Notes under the pieces: generated by a model
The model's input: only the letters and a program-made list of their open reading frames with translations
Databases searched by the model: none
What the model was told of the DNA's origin: nothing
DNA from: DASTHG01 sp035491895
GTDB lineage: Bacteria > Gemmatimonadota > Gemmatimonadetes > Gemmatimonadales > GWC2-71-9
Direction of reading: 5' to 3'
Assembly: GCA_035491895.1 (NCBI GenBank)
Contig: DATJJY010000008.1
Span: 34,627-98,626, forward strand
Length of the DNA: 64,000 nt
Position numbers and translations under genes: made by a program
Part shown: positions 9,695 to 18,626 of the stretch, one piece after another
Layout of the letters: the number at the start of each line of letters is the position of its first letter
How positions within the stretch are numbered: the first letter of the stretch is position 1

Positions 9695-10335
9695 GCGTCG
9701 AATCTAACGATCAGCTCGGCGCCATCGCGGGAAACACGCACCGACGTGAAGTCCGCGATCGTCCGCTCAGCGCCTGGCAGATCCTCCCGAGCATGCGTCG
9801 TGGTCAGGGCGACGACGCGGGCCCCCGCCGCGCGTGCCGCTTCGAGCCCGGGGGGGGCGTCCTCGAACACGATACACGCGGCCGGAACGCGCCCCAGGCG
9901 CTCCGCGGCAAGGAGATACCCTTGTGGATCGGGCTTGCCGCGCTGCACGTGCTCGGCGGTCACGAATACGGCGGGGTGTGGGATCCCGGCGCGGTCCAGC
10001 CGCCGGCTCGCGAGCCCATATCCGCCGGACGTGACGATGGCCCAGCGGTCGGACGCGAGCGAGCGAACGAGCTCGAGAGCGCCGGGGATAGCGGTCAAGG
10101 GGCTCGTGTCCGCGGCCTCGGTTGCATCGAGCTCCCGGACCTCCCGGTCGAGATCGATCGTGGGGTCTACGGACTCCAGCGTCTCCCGGATACGACGCCC
10201 ATGGGCCACACGCAGGTACGGAGCGGGGTCGTACCCCCGCTCCGTCGCCCAGCGCCGCCAGATGTCCTCCACTACAGCGCGCGAATCGACGAGCACGCCG
10301 TCCAGGTCGAAGAGCAGCGCCTCGCAGCGCAGCAG
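9691..10335 (-). CDS. HAD-superfamily hydrolase (beta-phosphoglucomutase/phosphatase-like)
   Basis: Motif I is 'LLFDLDGVLVDS', motif II 'AIVTSGGYG', motif III the Lys in 'RGKPDPQGY', and motif IV 'IVFEDAPPGLEAARAAG', a complete HAD phosphatase with helical cap. It should hydrolyse a small phosphorylated metabolite. The first ATG/GTG/TTG in frame is the GTG at 10296, inside motif I, which would remove the nucleophile Asp. The true start must be upstream, most simply a CTG at 10335 or 10332, just after the preceding stop. That start is inference. Confidence 0.8.
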   Translation of the reverse strand: MLRCEALLFDLDGVLVDSRAVVEDIWRRWATERGYDPAPYLRVAHGRRIRETLESVDPTIDLDREVRELDATEAADTSPLTAIPGALELVRSLASDRWAIVTSGGYGLASRRLDRAGIPHPAVFVTAEHVQRGKPDPQGYLLAAERLGRVPAACIVFEDAPPGLEAARAAGARVVALTTTHAREDLPGAERTIADFTSVRVSRDGAELIVRFDA

Positions 10336-10337
10336 GG

Positions 10338-12311
10338 CTATTGTGCTGCCAGGCGTTTCACTTCGTCCTGGAGCATCCGCACCTTGGCGGCATCGGTCGA
10401 GCGCCGCGCATCGGTTGCGAGCTGCGTGGCGAGGGCGGTCAACGCGCGGCGGCGCGCCGGGCGCGACAGCTTCTCATCGCGGGCCAGCTCCGCCCGCACC
10501 GCGGTGAGACGGGCGGTTGTCAGACCGCTCGAGCGCGCCAGCTGGTCGATGTAGGCGCGGGCCACCACGAAGCTGGTCGGCCAGACGATCTTCTGCTGGT
10601 CCTGGACGTTCAGATAGTCGACGTGTACCAGCTTTGCCGCATCGATCTCGTTCTGCGACAGCCACGCGCCGGGCTGCAGCTCGAAGATGTCGAGCCCGCG
10701 ACCGATCTCCGAGCTGATGAGGTAGCCATTGTACCAGTACGCGGCCCAGGATCCGGCGCCCACGAGCTTGGTCGAGTCCATCGGACCGCGGTCGAAGAAG
10801 GCGATCTCCTTCGGGTGCGCCGCATCGGTCCAGTCGAATACCGACACGCCGCCCTGATACCACCCCTGCGCCATGATGTCGCGTCCGGGCACCGGAATCA
10901 GCGAGCCGTTGTGGGCGACGCAATTCTCCTGCGACGTCTGCGGCGCCGGAAGCTTGTAGTAGCCCTGGAACTTCAGCGTGTCGTGCGCGATGCTGAAGAG
11001 CGCATCCGCGCCCCACTCGGGTCTATCGGTGACGCGGCACTTGGGCTGCAGCCCCCCGCCCCACTCGTCGGTGAACAGGACCTTGGTCCCGTCGTTGTTG
11101 AAGGTCGCCGAGTGCCAGAACGCGAAGTTCGAGTCGGCAGCGGCTGCGATGCGGCGCGGATTGGCCGGGTCCTTGATGTCCAGCAGGACGCCGTAGCCTG
11201 CGCACGCTCCGCCGGCCAGCCCGAGCGCCGGATAGACGGTGATGTCGTGGCATTGCACCGGCCCGGGCTTCGGGCCGGCCGGGGGATTCTGCGCGTTGAC
11301 GATCTTGTCCACGATCGCCTGAAAGTTGGCTCGCAGCGTGGCGGTATCCGCAGCCGTCGGGGCTCCGCTTCCACCCCGCGCCTTCACCAGGCTGTCGAGC
11401 TGCCGGGCGACGAACCGCGGCCCCGCGATCTGCTGCACGCCCTGGATCACGGCGATGAACGCGCCTTGGGCCCGAGCGCTGTCGGCCTCGCGGGCGGCCT
11501 CGGCCACGTCCTCCGGCGCCGGCCCGTGCGCCGCCGGCCCAACCAGGCCGGCCAGGATCGGCGGCTTGGTGACCACGTGCGCCGATTCCGGATGCGCCAG
11601 GGGCACCTGAATAACCTCGATGCGGAACAGCTCGCTGTTCGGATCCTTGTCCGGCGCCAGCGCCGAGCATCCCGCCAATTCGCTGGCCGGGCGGACCGGC
11701 GCGCCGCCCGACACGTAGATGTACACGTTAGCGGTGTCGCCGGGCGACGTGACGAGCGTGTGCGTGTGGGAGCCACGGCACGTCTGAACTGCGGTGATGG
11801 GTTTGGGGTGGAGGATGTCCGAGATGTCGAGGATGCGGATGCCGCGCATGCGATCGGCGCTCACCGTGTCGGCCACGCCTTGCGTCCCGCAGTCGACCCG
11901 GCCGTTGAAGTCCTCACTTGAGACGAACAGCAGGTTGCGGTATACCGAGACGTCGTTCTGTGCCTCGGGGCAGATGAAGGACGTGACGAGCGCGGGGTGG
12001 TCGGGCTGGGCGATGTCCCACACCTGCAGGCCGTGGAAGTTGCCCTGGATGACGTAGTGGCCCATGAAGGCGAGGTCGGAGTTCATGTACCCGAAGTCGC
12101 CGGGATCGGTGGTATCGGTGAACACGACGGGCTTGGGCGCCGCGCCGACGAGCTTCAGGTTCCAGGCCGCGCTGGCGGCGTTCATCCATCCGGCCCGAAG
12201 TCCGATCCTGGGGTCGGGGCTCGGCGGCGCGGCGGAGGTGGTGGCTTGACCGGCGGCACTGCTCGTGAGTGTGAACAGGCCGATCGCGATAGAAGTGAAC
12301 GCTGATCTCAC
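10338..12311 (-). CDS. Secreted LVIVD-repeat (beta-propeller-like) protein
   Basis: The 657-residue product starts at GTG 12311 (GGAGCC upstream) with signal peptide VRSAFTSIAIGLFTLTSSAAG. Repeats of the type 'GLQVWDIAQPDHPALVTS', 'RGIRILDISDILHPKPI', 'YGVLLDIKDPANPRRIA' and 'GVSVFDWTDAAHPKEIAF' are LVIVD-like blades of a predicted propeller. A C-terminal charged helix (about residues 600-657) may be a coiled coil. Exported; function unknown, perhaps a surface scaffold or sensor. Confidence 0.82.
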   Translation of the reverse strand: MRSAFTSIAIGLFTLTSSAAGQATTSAAPPSPDPRIGLRAGWMNAASAAWNLKLVGAAPKPVVFTDTTDPGDFGYMNSDLAFMGHYVIQGNFHGLQVWDIAQPDHPALVTSFICPEAQNDVSVYRNLLFVSSEDFNGRVDCGTQGVADTVSADRMRGIRILDISDILHPKPITAVQTCRGSHTHTLVTSPGDTANVYIYVSGGAPVRPASELAGCSALAPDKDPNSELFRIEVIQVPLAHPESAHVVTKPPILAGLVGPAAHGPAPEDVAEAAREADSARAQGAFIAVIQGVQQIAGPRFVARQLDSLVKARGGSGAPTAADTATLRANFQAIVDKIVNAQNPPAGPKPGPVQCHDITVYPALGLAGGACAGYGVLLDIKDPANPRRIAAAADSNFAFWHSATFNNDGTKVLFTDEWGGGLQPKCRVTDRPEWGADALFSIAHDTLKFQGYYKLPAPQTSQENCVAHNGSLIPVPGRDIMAQGWYQGGVSVFDWTDAAHPKEIAFFDRGPMDSTKLVGAGSWAAYWYNGYLISSEIGRGLDIFELQPGAWLSQNEIDAAKLVHVDYLNVQDQQKIVWPTSFVVARAYIDQLARSSGLTTARLTAVRAELARDEKLSRPARRRALTALATQLATDARRSTDAAKVRMLQDEVKRLAAQ

Positions 12312-12342
12312 AGAAAAGGCTCCGTAGGGGTTGAGGTCCTCG

Positions 12343-13215
12343 TTAGGCCCACCGCTGCACCCGGTCCACAATCTGATCGTCGCCCAGCTCTTCGCAAAGG
12401 GCCGTCAAATCCGAGCGGTTCGCTCCGTTCCAGCGGAGTTCCTCGGGACGTTCCACGAGTGGAACGTCCGCGCGCAGTGTCGCGAGGCGGCGATAGAGCA
12501 GCGCGGCATCGCGGGACTCGCGCAGGCTGCGCGCCAGTCCCGCCGCCCCGCGGACCGTAACCTGCCACAGCGCCTCGTCGTCTGGAATCTCCTCGAGATG
12601 GCCATAGCGGGCCAGCAGCGTCGTAGCCGAGCGCTCTCCCCAGCGCGTGACACCGGGGTAGCCGTCCGCGGCATCGCCGACGAGCGCGAGCCAGTCGGGG
12701 ATGGAGGCGGGTGGTACGCCGAACTTCTGGATCACGGCCGGCTCGTCGTAAACGAGCCGGCGGCGCCGGTCGAGACAGACGACGCGCGATCCGCGGACAC
12801 ACTGCGCCAGGTCCTTGTCGGGCGAGCAGATAACCACCTGCTGGACGTCGGAGAGGTCGGCGGCGCGCGCGGCGGCAGTCGCGAGCGCATCGTCCGCCTC
12901 GAATTCCACCATCGGCCAGACCACCACACCCAGGGCGCTGGTGGCGCGCTCGGCGAGCGGGAATTGCGCCAGCAGCTCTTCGGGGACTCCCTCGCTCGTC
13001 TTGTAACCGGGATACAGCTCGTTGCGGAACGACTCGATCACATGGTCGAAGGCGCATCCGACGTGCGTGACACCGTCCTCCCTGAGCAGCGACAGCAACG
13101 AGCGCATGAGACCGATCGTGGCGCCGACCTCGACGCCGGCGGGAGAGGTCTGCGGGGGCGCACCGAAGTGGGCCCGGAACAACTCGTAGGTGCCGTCGAC
13201 GAGGTGAATGTTCAG
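12343..13215 (-). CDS. 5'-3' exonuclease (FEN/PolA-N-terminal-like)
   Basis: The protein resembles stand-alone 5'-3' exonucleases related to the Pol I N-terminal domain: 'HLVDGTYELFRAHFG', 'GCAFDHVIESFRNELYPGYK', 'EFEADDALATAA', 'ICSPDKDLAQCV', and helix-hairpin-helix 'LVGDAADGYPGVTRWGERSA'. The acidic metal residues are present. Family members begin close to 'HLVDGTYELFR', so I place the start at CTG 13215, which forms a CTGA overlap with the DinB stop. A GTG at 13251 is in frame but has no ribosome site and would add a 12-residue non-homologous tail. Confidence 0.85.
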   Translation of the reverse strand: MNIHLVDGTYELFRAHFGAPPQTSPAGVEVGATIGLMRSLLSLLREDGVTHVGCAFDHVIESFRNELYPGYKTSEGVPEELLAQFPLAERATSALGVVVWPMVEFEADDALATAAARAADLSDVQQVVICSPDKDLAQCVRGSRVVCLDRRRRLVYDEPAVIQKFGVPPASIPDWLALVGDAADGYPGVTRWGERSATTLLARYGHLEEIPDDEALWQVTVRGAAGLARSLRESRDAALLYRRLATLRADVPLVERPEELRWNGANRSDLTALCEELGDDQIVDRVQRWA

Positions 13216-13760
13216 GAGGCGACGGGGGGCGGCATCACCGGTGGTACCCACCCCGGCGGTGCTTCGGGCCAGACGGTGTCGGGCCGCGCCGGTGCCGCTT
13301 GCTCGCGGCCCAGGCGCCCGGGATCGATCTCAGCGAAGACAAAGTTTTCGGGTGGGACCGGCGCGCCGGCGAGCCTCCGCAACAGCGCGAGCTGCCCCGC
13401 GTGCGTCATGGCGTCGGCGAGCGGGCCCTGCAACAGCCGTTCGGTCGACACACCATCGACCAGCGGCTCGGCAGCCTCGATGTGTGCGGCCAGCGTCTCG
13501 AGCATGCTGTGAAACCGGGCGATCTCGGCGTCGAGGGTGGGCAGCGCGTCGGCGCGATAGCGTCCCCCGATAAAGAGCGTGCACGTGTAGCCGAGCACGC
13601 TCGTCATGTGGCGCACCAGCTCGGCCGGCGTCCGGACCCCCTCCTGGGCACGGAAGTCGCCGAAGCTCGCGGGCGCGTCGCGCAGTGCTTTTTGGGTGCG
13701 ATAGGCCAGCGCGGCGAGGAAGTGTCTCAACAACCCGCGTTTCTCATCCGGCATAGACAC
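13212..13760 (-). CDS. DinB family protein
   Basis: The 182-residue protein has a DinB-like four-helix pattern, with 'TPAELVRHMTSVLGYT' carrying the first metal-site-like His and 'DAMTHAGQLALLRRLAG' the second. The C-terminus is Pro-rich (APPGWVPPVMPPPVAS). Some DinB-fold proteins are thiol transferases or metal-dependent enzymes; most, including this, are unassigned. It is one of five DinB-type genes in this window. Confidence 0.75.
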   Translation of the reverse strand: MSMPDEKRGLLRHFLAALAYRTQKALRDAPASFGDFRAQEGVRTPAELVRHMTSVLGYTCTLFIGGRYRADALPTLDAEIARFHSMLETLAAHIEAAEPLVDGVSTERLLQGPLADAMTHAGQLALLRRLAGAPVPPENFVFAEIDPGRLGREQAAPARPDTVWPEAPPGWVPPVMPPPVAS

Positions 13761-13811
13761 TCATTTCGTTGGGTAAGCCTCGGGGAGGCGATGCTGTCAA
13801 AACTGTGTGGG

Positions 13812-14306
13812 CTACTCGCCGCGCGGAAGGCGTGGGATCCAGCGACCCACCGTCTTCGTGTACCGCTCGTACGAGGGGCCGAATTGACGGCGCAGCGCCG
13901 GCTCCTCATACCCGATCACGAACAGATTCACCAGGGCGAGCCAGCCGGCACCGTACAGGGCGAGGGCGGCGGTCCGCGCGATGAGCAGCTCGCCCAGGAG
14001 AATCGCAGCGACGCTGACATACATCGGGTTGCGCACGAAGCGGTACAACCCCCGTACGACGAGCTCCCGGGGCGGATCGACCGGCGCCAGTGTCCCTCGC
14101 CCGCGGCGCGCGAACTCCCAGATGCACGTAGCAAGCAGTCCCGTGCCCACAGCGGCGAGCAGGATGCCCAGAAGCTGCAAGGGATCTCGCCAAGCGATCC
14201 GCGCACGCCCCAGCCCGAGGTATCGCCACGGAATGTACCCCGCCACGATCCCGGGGAGTGCCGCGGCCCATACGAGGCTGCGCAGCGCGAGCCAGAGCGA
14301 GGACAT
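13812..14306 (-). CDS. Isoprenylcysteine carboxylmethyltransferase family membrane protein
   Basis: The 164-residue integral membrane protein has about four helices and the family motif 'GLYRFVRNPMYVSVAAILLG' (R-N-P-M-Y) plus 'EEPALRRQFGPSYERYTKTV' near the end, the SAM-binding signature of ICMT/PEMT-type methyltransferases. The substrate is unknown. Its ATG shares one base with the stop of a 56-residue ORF (TGATG), indicating coupling. Confidence 0.85.
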   Translation of the reverse strand: MSSLWLALRSLVWAAALPGIVAGYIPWRYLGLGRARIAWRDPLQLLGILLAAVGTGLLATCIWEFARRGRGTLAPVDPPRELVVRGLYRFVRNPMYVSVAAILLGELLIARTAALALYGAGWLALVNLFVIGYEEPALRRQFGPSYERYTKTVGRWIPRLPRGE

Positions 14307-14476
14307 CAGGGCGAGCGTTGCGGGTGATCAGAGCCCTCGACCACACATGCCGCGTAGCCGAGCACGCGGTCACCGCCTTTCAAACCGCTCGGCACGGGCT
14401 TCCAGCCGCGCGCGAGTCGTGCGTCGAGCAGCTCCCGATCTGCCGGCCGGTGATCCCAGACGGCGACCGCCGCCAC
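14306..14476 (-). CDS. Small hypothetical protein (56 aa)
   Basis: A GTG-started ORF reads VAAVAVWDHRPADRELLDAR, then '...GWKPVPSGLKGGDRVLGY' and ends EGSDHPQRSP. Its stop overlaps the next ATG as TGATG, and it begins 9 nt after the preceding stop, so it fits the operon exactly. Amino-acid use looks like coding sequence. No family recognised. Confidence 0.45.
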   Translation of the reverse strand: MAAVAVWDHRPADRELLDARLARGWKPVPSGLKGGDRVLGYAACVVEGSDHPQRSP

Positions 14477-14485
14477 GGCACCGAG

Positions 14486-14707
14486 TCAGCTGGTGTCGTA
14501 CACCAGGTAGCGGCTGCCATACGGAATCAGCACGTCGTGCGTGTACTCGTCCTGCGTCAGCACCGATTCGACGCCAAGCGGTGGGGTGTGCGCGCGTGCC
14601 CATTCGAGCGCCCGCTCGAGCGTGGTGTGCCCGGCGACCGCTCGACCGAGCGACTCGCGCTCGGCAGGCGTGAGCCCGGCATGGTCGACCAGCGGGAGGT
14701 CATCCAT
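14486..14707 (-). CDS. Hypothetical protein (73 aa)
   Basis: From ATG 14707 the product reads MDDLPLVDHAGLTPAERESL..., then 'LTQDEYTHDVLIPYGSRYLV' and ends YDTS. It looks like a small soluble alpha/beta protein; no family recognised. It overlaps the upstream gene end by 8 nt and is followed closely by the 56-residue ORF. An earlier in-frame ATG (14761) adds a poorly coding-like stretch, so I prefer the shorter start. Confidence 0.55.
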   Translation of the reverse strand: MDDLPLVDHAGLTPAERESLGRAVAGHTTLERALEWARAHTPPLGVESVLTQDEYTHDVLIPYGSRYLVYDTS

Positions 14708-15212
14708 GGGGCGCCTGCCCGTCAAGGCCGGTCGCGGGATGGGCCGGACAGCGTTGCACACTTCGGGTATGCCACCAGCTCAACCAATCGCTCCGATGCC
14801 ATGTGTAGCTGTTGGGTGACGTGAGGATGAGGTCCCACTCGACCGGCGTGCTGTCCCGTGTCAGGCGCGTCTCCCCCCGCAGGACGCCGCGAAGGGAGCT
14901 GCGCGTGACCCGGAGAATCTCGTAGTACGCGATCGAATCGAGCGCGCCGCTGGCGAGCGTGTAGGGTCGCGCGGCCGTGATCGTCATCGTCTGGCGGTTC
15001 GCGGAGAAGTCGATCTGGTGCGGGTTGTCGCGGCATCCCGAATCGGCGGGCGTCCACGCCCAGGTGCCCCGCAGGACGGCGAAGATGTCTCTCCCCGGGG
15101 GCACCTCGTACACACGTGTGACGGAGCGATAGAGCGCAAAGATGGCGAACGGGATCACGAGCCCGGTCCAGAGCGCGACGCGGGGCAGGACGGAATGGAT
15201 GCGGGACGTCAT
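14700..15212 (-). CDS. Membrane-anchored hypothetical protein
   Basis: The 170-residue product begins MTSRIHSVLPRVALWTGLVI..., with one N-terminal transmembrane helix (about residues 10-30), then an extracytoplasmic beta-rich domain with 'GTWAWTPADSGCRDNPHQID' and 'MTITAARPYTLASG'. This resembles a lipocalin-like single-domain protein. The ATG overlaps the DinB stop by 4 nt (ATGA). No assigned function. Confidence 0.6.
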   Translation of the reverse strand: MTSRIHSVLPRVALWTGLVIPFAIFALYRSVTRVYEVPPGRDIFAVLRGTWAWTPADSGCRDNPHQIDFSANRQTMTITAARPYTLASGALDSIAYYEILRVTRSSLRGVLRGETRLTRDSTPVEWDLILTSPNSYTWHRSDWLSWWHTRSVQRCPAHPATGLDGQAPHG

Positions 15213-15733
15213 GCGATCCAGGACCATTGCCACAATCCGTCGGTGGCCGTTCGCGGGAGCCGCTGACCGAGCTGCCGCGCGATCAGGACGATCTGCCCGC
15301 GGTGATGTGCCTCGTGAGCCACGAAGTACGCCAGCACGTGGCCCACATCGAGCGGCAAGTTACGCCACACGTACGCGCGCGTCGGCGGCACTTCCCCACC
15401 GGCGTCGAGTCCGAGCTCGAGTACCGCTGCGATGCCGCGTCCGCTCTGCTGGAGGGCGCGGGCCAGGTCGCGCCGCGACACCGTGTGCGGGTCCACGCGC
15501 TCGGGAACCGGCACCCCGTGCGGGGCGCCCAGCGTGCGGATCCAACTGCGCCGCGAGTTGTGGAGGTGGGCGGCGATTGAGCGCACGGTGCGGCGTGGCT
15601 CACCCGGCACCGCGGCCCGCCACAGGACGAGTGGCACCTGTTGCACCAGGCGAGTGGTGACTCGCTCGTTCGTTCGCCAGCTGGCGCGCAGCGTCCTCCG
15701 CAGGTCGGGAACCCCGTTGCCAACGGCTCTCAT
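15209..15733 (-). CDS. DinB family protein
   Basis: The 174-residue product contains 'TVRSIAAHLHNSRRSWIRTL' and 'LAYFVAHEAHHRGQIVLIAR', the two His-containing helices that form the metal site in the DinB/YfiT fold. It is probably a metal-dependent enzyme of unknown substrate. The ATG at 15733 overlaps the preceding stop (ATGA), and its own stop overlaps the next start. Confidence 0.85.
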   Translation of the reverse strand: MRAVGNGVPDLRRTLRASWRTNERVTTRLVQQVPLVLWRAAVPGEPRRTVRSIAAHLHNSRRSWIRTLGAPHGVPVPERVDPHTVSRRDLARALQQSGRGIAAVLELGLDAGGEVPPTRAYVWRNLPLDVGHVLAYFVAHEAHHRGQIVLIARQLGQRLPRTATDGLWQWSWIA

Positions 15734-16200
15734 AAGGCGCGGACGGCTCTCTCGCGGATCACGAACTGGAGCTCGAGCGTCTCTCCCGGGGGGAGCGCGG
15801 CCCAACGAGCGAACAGGCCTCGCCGTGCCTCCCGCACCTGACGCAGGTCCTCCTCACTGACGGCGTAGGGTGCCGCGAGCCGGAGATCCGTCGCGGACCA
15901 TTCTCGACCGGACGCCCGCTCGGTGTCGAGAAATCCCACGATCTGCTCGACCGTGTGGGCCTCGGGCGGCAGTGGCCCGCGCGGCCAGGGGTTCCCGAAG
16001 TCGCTCAAGTCCCAGCCTGCGGCGAGGAGACTGTAGAACCCCCGCAGGTCGAGTACCGTTTCGACAGCATAATGGGTCAGGTCGTGCAGCGGAAAGAACC
16101 GCCCCTGCGCTCCGTCCTGCCGTTGCCAGGTGACGGAGCCGTCGGCCCGGACGCAGCTGAGCGCCGCGGAGTCGTCGGTCTTCTTCTTGATGTGGATCAT
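15730..16200 (-). CDS. Conserved hypothetical protein
   Basis: From ATG 16200 the product starts MIHIKKKTDDSAALSCVRAD..., with 'FFPLHDLTHYAVETVLDLRG' as its most characteristic segment. That histidine-bearing helix resembles a small uncharacterised family seen in many bacteria. No signal peptide or membrane segment. An ATG four codons upstream is also possible. Coupled to the DinB gene by a 4-nt overlap. Confidence 0.65.
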   Translation of the reverse strand: MIHIKKKTDDSAALSCVRADGSVTWQRQDGAQGRFFPLHDLTHYAVETVLDLRGFYSLLAAGWDLSDFGNPWPRGPLPPEAHTVEQIVGFLDTERASGREWSATDLRLAAPYAVSEEDLRQVREARRGLFARWAALPPGETLELQFVIRERAVRAL

Positions 16201-16238
16201 GATACCGGGCATGCGGCGGCCCCCGAGGGGATCGATCG

Positions 16239-17699
16239 TTAGGGCACCGCAGCGCGGTGAGCGATCGCCGCTTCCACGTCGGGAATGTCGCGCGGCGCCG
16301 GTGTGATCCAGTCGAGCCCCGTCGGCGTCACGATGTAGTCGTCCTCGATGCGGGCGCCGGTGTTCTGGTAGCGCAGCACGGCGGCGCGGACTTTCGCGGC
16401 GAAGGCGCGGTTGCGCGGCGTATCCGGGAGGATGTCGAGCAGCCGGGTGTTAATGTAGACGCCCGGCTCGATTGTAAAGACGTCCCCCGGCCGGAAGACG
16501 CGCGCGTCGTAGTAGCCGAGCATCGGATCGTGCACCGCGAGGCCGAGGCCGTGACTGATCCCGTGGATCGCGAACAGCATCACCTGCCGGCAGCTGCGGG
16601 GCTGATCGGCGCAGTTGGCGGGCCAGGGCGGATCGAACGGGGCGTCGGCTGACTCGATCAGCCCGAGCCGGGCCAGGCCGCGGGCCCGTATGTCGACCGA
16701 CGAGTCCTGCGCCGCCTGCACCGACTTGCCGGGTCCCGAATTGCGCTCGGCGGCGGCCTGCGCGTCCCGCACGATCTGATACAACGCGCGCTGATCGGGG
16801 GTGAACGTGCCGCTCACGGGGAGCGTCCGCGTCACGTCGGCGGCATAGCCGCCATATTCGGCGGCTGCATCGATCACCACCAGGTCTCCCGCTTTCAAGA
16901 GCGCCCGGTCTTTCATGTAATGCAGCTGGGTACCGTTCGCACCCGTTCCCACGATCGAGCCGTAGGCCGGTCGTTCCGCGCCCTGGCGTCTGAAGGTGTA
17001 CTCGAGGGCGGCCTGCAGGTCGTATTCGTGGAGCCCCGGGGCGATCAGCTGCATCGCGGCGCGATGACCGGCGACACTGATCTCGGCCGCGCGCCGGAGC
17101 AGCGCCTGCTCGGCCGGGCTCTTCGTCGCCCGCAGGCGGTCGAGGATCGGGGCAGCGTCCTGCACGGCGAGCCCCGTGTGGCGCTGAACCAGGGCCCGCA
17201 TGATCTGCCCACCCCGGGTGAGCGAGTCGATCCCCGCAAAATCGGCGTCCTCGACGTCGCGCAGGGCGTAGAACGGCAGTCCGCCGGCGGCGAGGGAGTC
17301 GAGCACCCCGACAAGCGCGTCCACCGAGCGCGACGGCAACCCGAGGTCGGATGCGAGCGCCGACGAGTCCGGCTCGATGCCGTAGTAGAGCGACCGGCGC
17401 GGCGTGCTGCGCGTGACGAACAACGTCGCTCGGCCGCGGCCGCCCCGCACCACCATGACGAGCGCGCCATCGGCATAGTCGTAGCCGGTGAGGTAGTGAA
17501 ACCCCGGCACCTGAAAGAACGGGCCGAAGTCCGACACGGGCGTCCGGCCGCCAAACGCGACGACGATGCCGCTGTCGATACGCGCCGCCAGCGAATCTCG
17601 TCGGGCGGCGTACTCGGCGCTGGTGATTTGTGCGGAGGATTGGACGCCGGACAGCGCGATGGTGGCGGCGAGGATCGCGATACGTGACGCAGTAATCAT
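16239..17699 (-). CDS. Secreted Xaa-Pro aminopeptidase (M24B)
   Basis: The 486-residue product has a Sec signal (MITASRIAILAATIALSGVQ, cleavage near SSAQ), an N-terminal creatinase-like domain, and a C-terminal pita-bread domain with dinuclear metal ligands: Asp in 'VIDAAAEYGGYAADVTRT', His in 'HGISHGLGLAVHD', Glu in 'FTIEPGVYI', and Glu in 'ARIEDDYIVT'. It should remove N-terminal residues preceding Pro from peptides in the periplasm. It is a stand-alone gene. Confidence 0.92.
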   Translation of the reverse strand: MITASRIAILAATIALSGVQSSAQITSAEYAARRDSLAARIDSGIVVAFGGRTPVSDFGPFFQVPGFHYLTGYDYADGALVMVVRGGRGRATLFVTRSTPRRSLYYGIEPDSSALASDLGLPSRSVDALVGVLDSLAAGGLPFYALRDVEDADFAGIDSLTRGGQIMRALVQRHTGLAVQDAAPILDRLRATKSPAEQALLRRAAEISVAGHRAAMQLIAPGLHEYDLQAALEYTFRRQGAERPAYGSIVGTGANGTQLHYMKDRALLKAGDLVVIDAAAEYGGYAADVTRTLPVSGTFTPDQRALYQIVRDAQAAAERNSGPGKSVQAAQDSSVDIRARGLARLGLIESADAPFDPPWPANCADQPRSCRQVMLFAIHGISHGLGLAVHDPMLGYYDARVFRPGDVFTIEPGVYINTRLLDILPDTPRNRAFAAKVRAAVLRYQNTGARIEDDYIVTPTGLDWITPAPRDIPDVEAAIAHRAAVP

Positions 17700-17774
17700 G
17701 AAGGTAAGCTCCCACGAGCGCCGCCCACCCGCAACAGCCAGGCGATCCCCACAGCGATGAGACTTGCCCGGGCG

Positions 17775-18146
17775 TCATCGGCGCTGAATCTGTTCCCTGC
17801 GCGTTTTCACCAGCCGGCGCACGAGACCTACGGGGATGGGATGGTCCGGCTGGAAGCGAATCGTGCCTTTGCTGATCTCATAATCCTTGAGCTCACGCTT
17901 GAAGGCTTGCACGACGGCGCCCGGATAGAATGAGCAGTGATTCGCCCCTGCCCCGAACCACACCAGCATCCGGCCGTCGAGCCGAAACGCGGGGAGCTGA
18001 TAGCTGATGCACTCCTCGGCTCGAGGCGCCGCGGCCTGGATCGCCTTGCGCAGTCGATTGAGCGCGGCGCGTTGGCCGCTGCTCACACGCGCGAGGTAGT
18101 CGTCGATCGTCGCGGGCTTGGCCTTCCCCTTGGATCGTGTTTTCAT
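17775..18146 (-). CDS. DUF1801 domain-containing protein
   Basis: The 123-residue product (MKTRSKGKAKPATIDDYLAR...) matches the DUF1801/YdhG-like family: 'RAEECISYQLPAFRLDGRML', 'NHCSFYPGAVVQAFKRELKD' and 'GTIRFQPDHPIPVGLVRRLV'. The fold is related to iron-chaperone-like proteins; function uncertain. The ATG at 18146 begins a basic N-terminus. Confidence 0.85.
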   Translation of the reverse strand: MKTRSKGKAKPATIDDYLARVSSGQRAALNRLRKAIQAAAPRAEECISYQLPAFRLDGRMLVWFGAGANHCSFYPGAVVQAFKRELKDYEISKGTIRFQPDHPIPVGLVRRLVKTRREQIQRR

Positions 18147-18166
18147 GGTCAACGGGTTGAATGTCC

Positions 18167-18610
18167 TCAGTCGACTGTGGCCGCGTACTGCTCCAGTCGA
18201 GCGAACTTTTTCCTATAGATCCGTCGCAGCATCGCCGCCGTGACCGCACGCTCGACTGAGCCGAGCAACCCAGGCCACCGAACGCGAAATCTCGTCTGGA
18301 TCGTCACGGTGGCGGCCCTCCCCTGCTCTGTCGGGTCGACGGTGAACGTCGTGGTGCTGAAGCCGCTCGCATCGATCTCCTCGAGCACTCGCCCCGGTTC
18401 AGGCTCGCGGATCAAGTGGACGAACTGTCTGGTGTTCCCCAGGACGCGGGTCTCTACACGGACGCGAGTTCCCGCCCCGACGCCACCTTCTTCCACCTCG
18501 ATTTTCCGGAAGTATTCCGGGGGGACGATGCGCGGATGATGCACCTGATAGTCGGCAATGATGCCGTACACGTGCGCCGCTGCGGCGTGGATGGTCGTCG
18601 TGGCGTTCAC
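18167..18610 (-). CDS. SRPBCC family protein
   Basis: From GTG 18610 the product starts VNATTTIHAAAAHVYGIIAD, the classic START/polyketide-cyclase-like opening, followed by 'GAGTRVRVETRVLGNTRQFV', 'PGRVLEEID' and a long C-terminal helix. Proteins of this fold bind hydrophobic ligands in a deep cavity; the ligand is unknown. GAGAGG precedes the GTG. Confidence 0.75.
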   Translation of the reverse strand: MNATTTIHAAAAHVYGIIADYQVHHPRIVPPEYFRKIEVEEGGVGAGTRVRVETRVLGNTRQFVHLIREPEPGRVLEEIDASGFSTTTFTVDPTEQGRAATVTIQTRFRVRWPGLLGSVERAVTAAMLRRIYRKKFARLEQYAATVD

Positions 18611-18626
18611 CGTGGCCTCTCTCACG

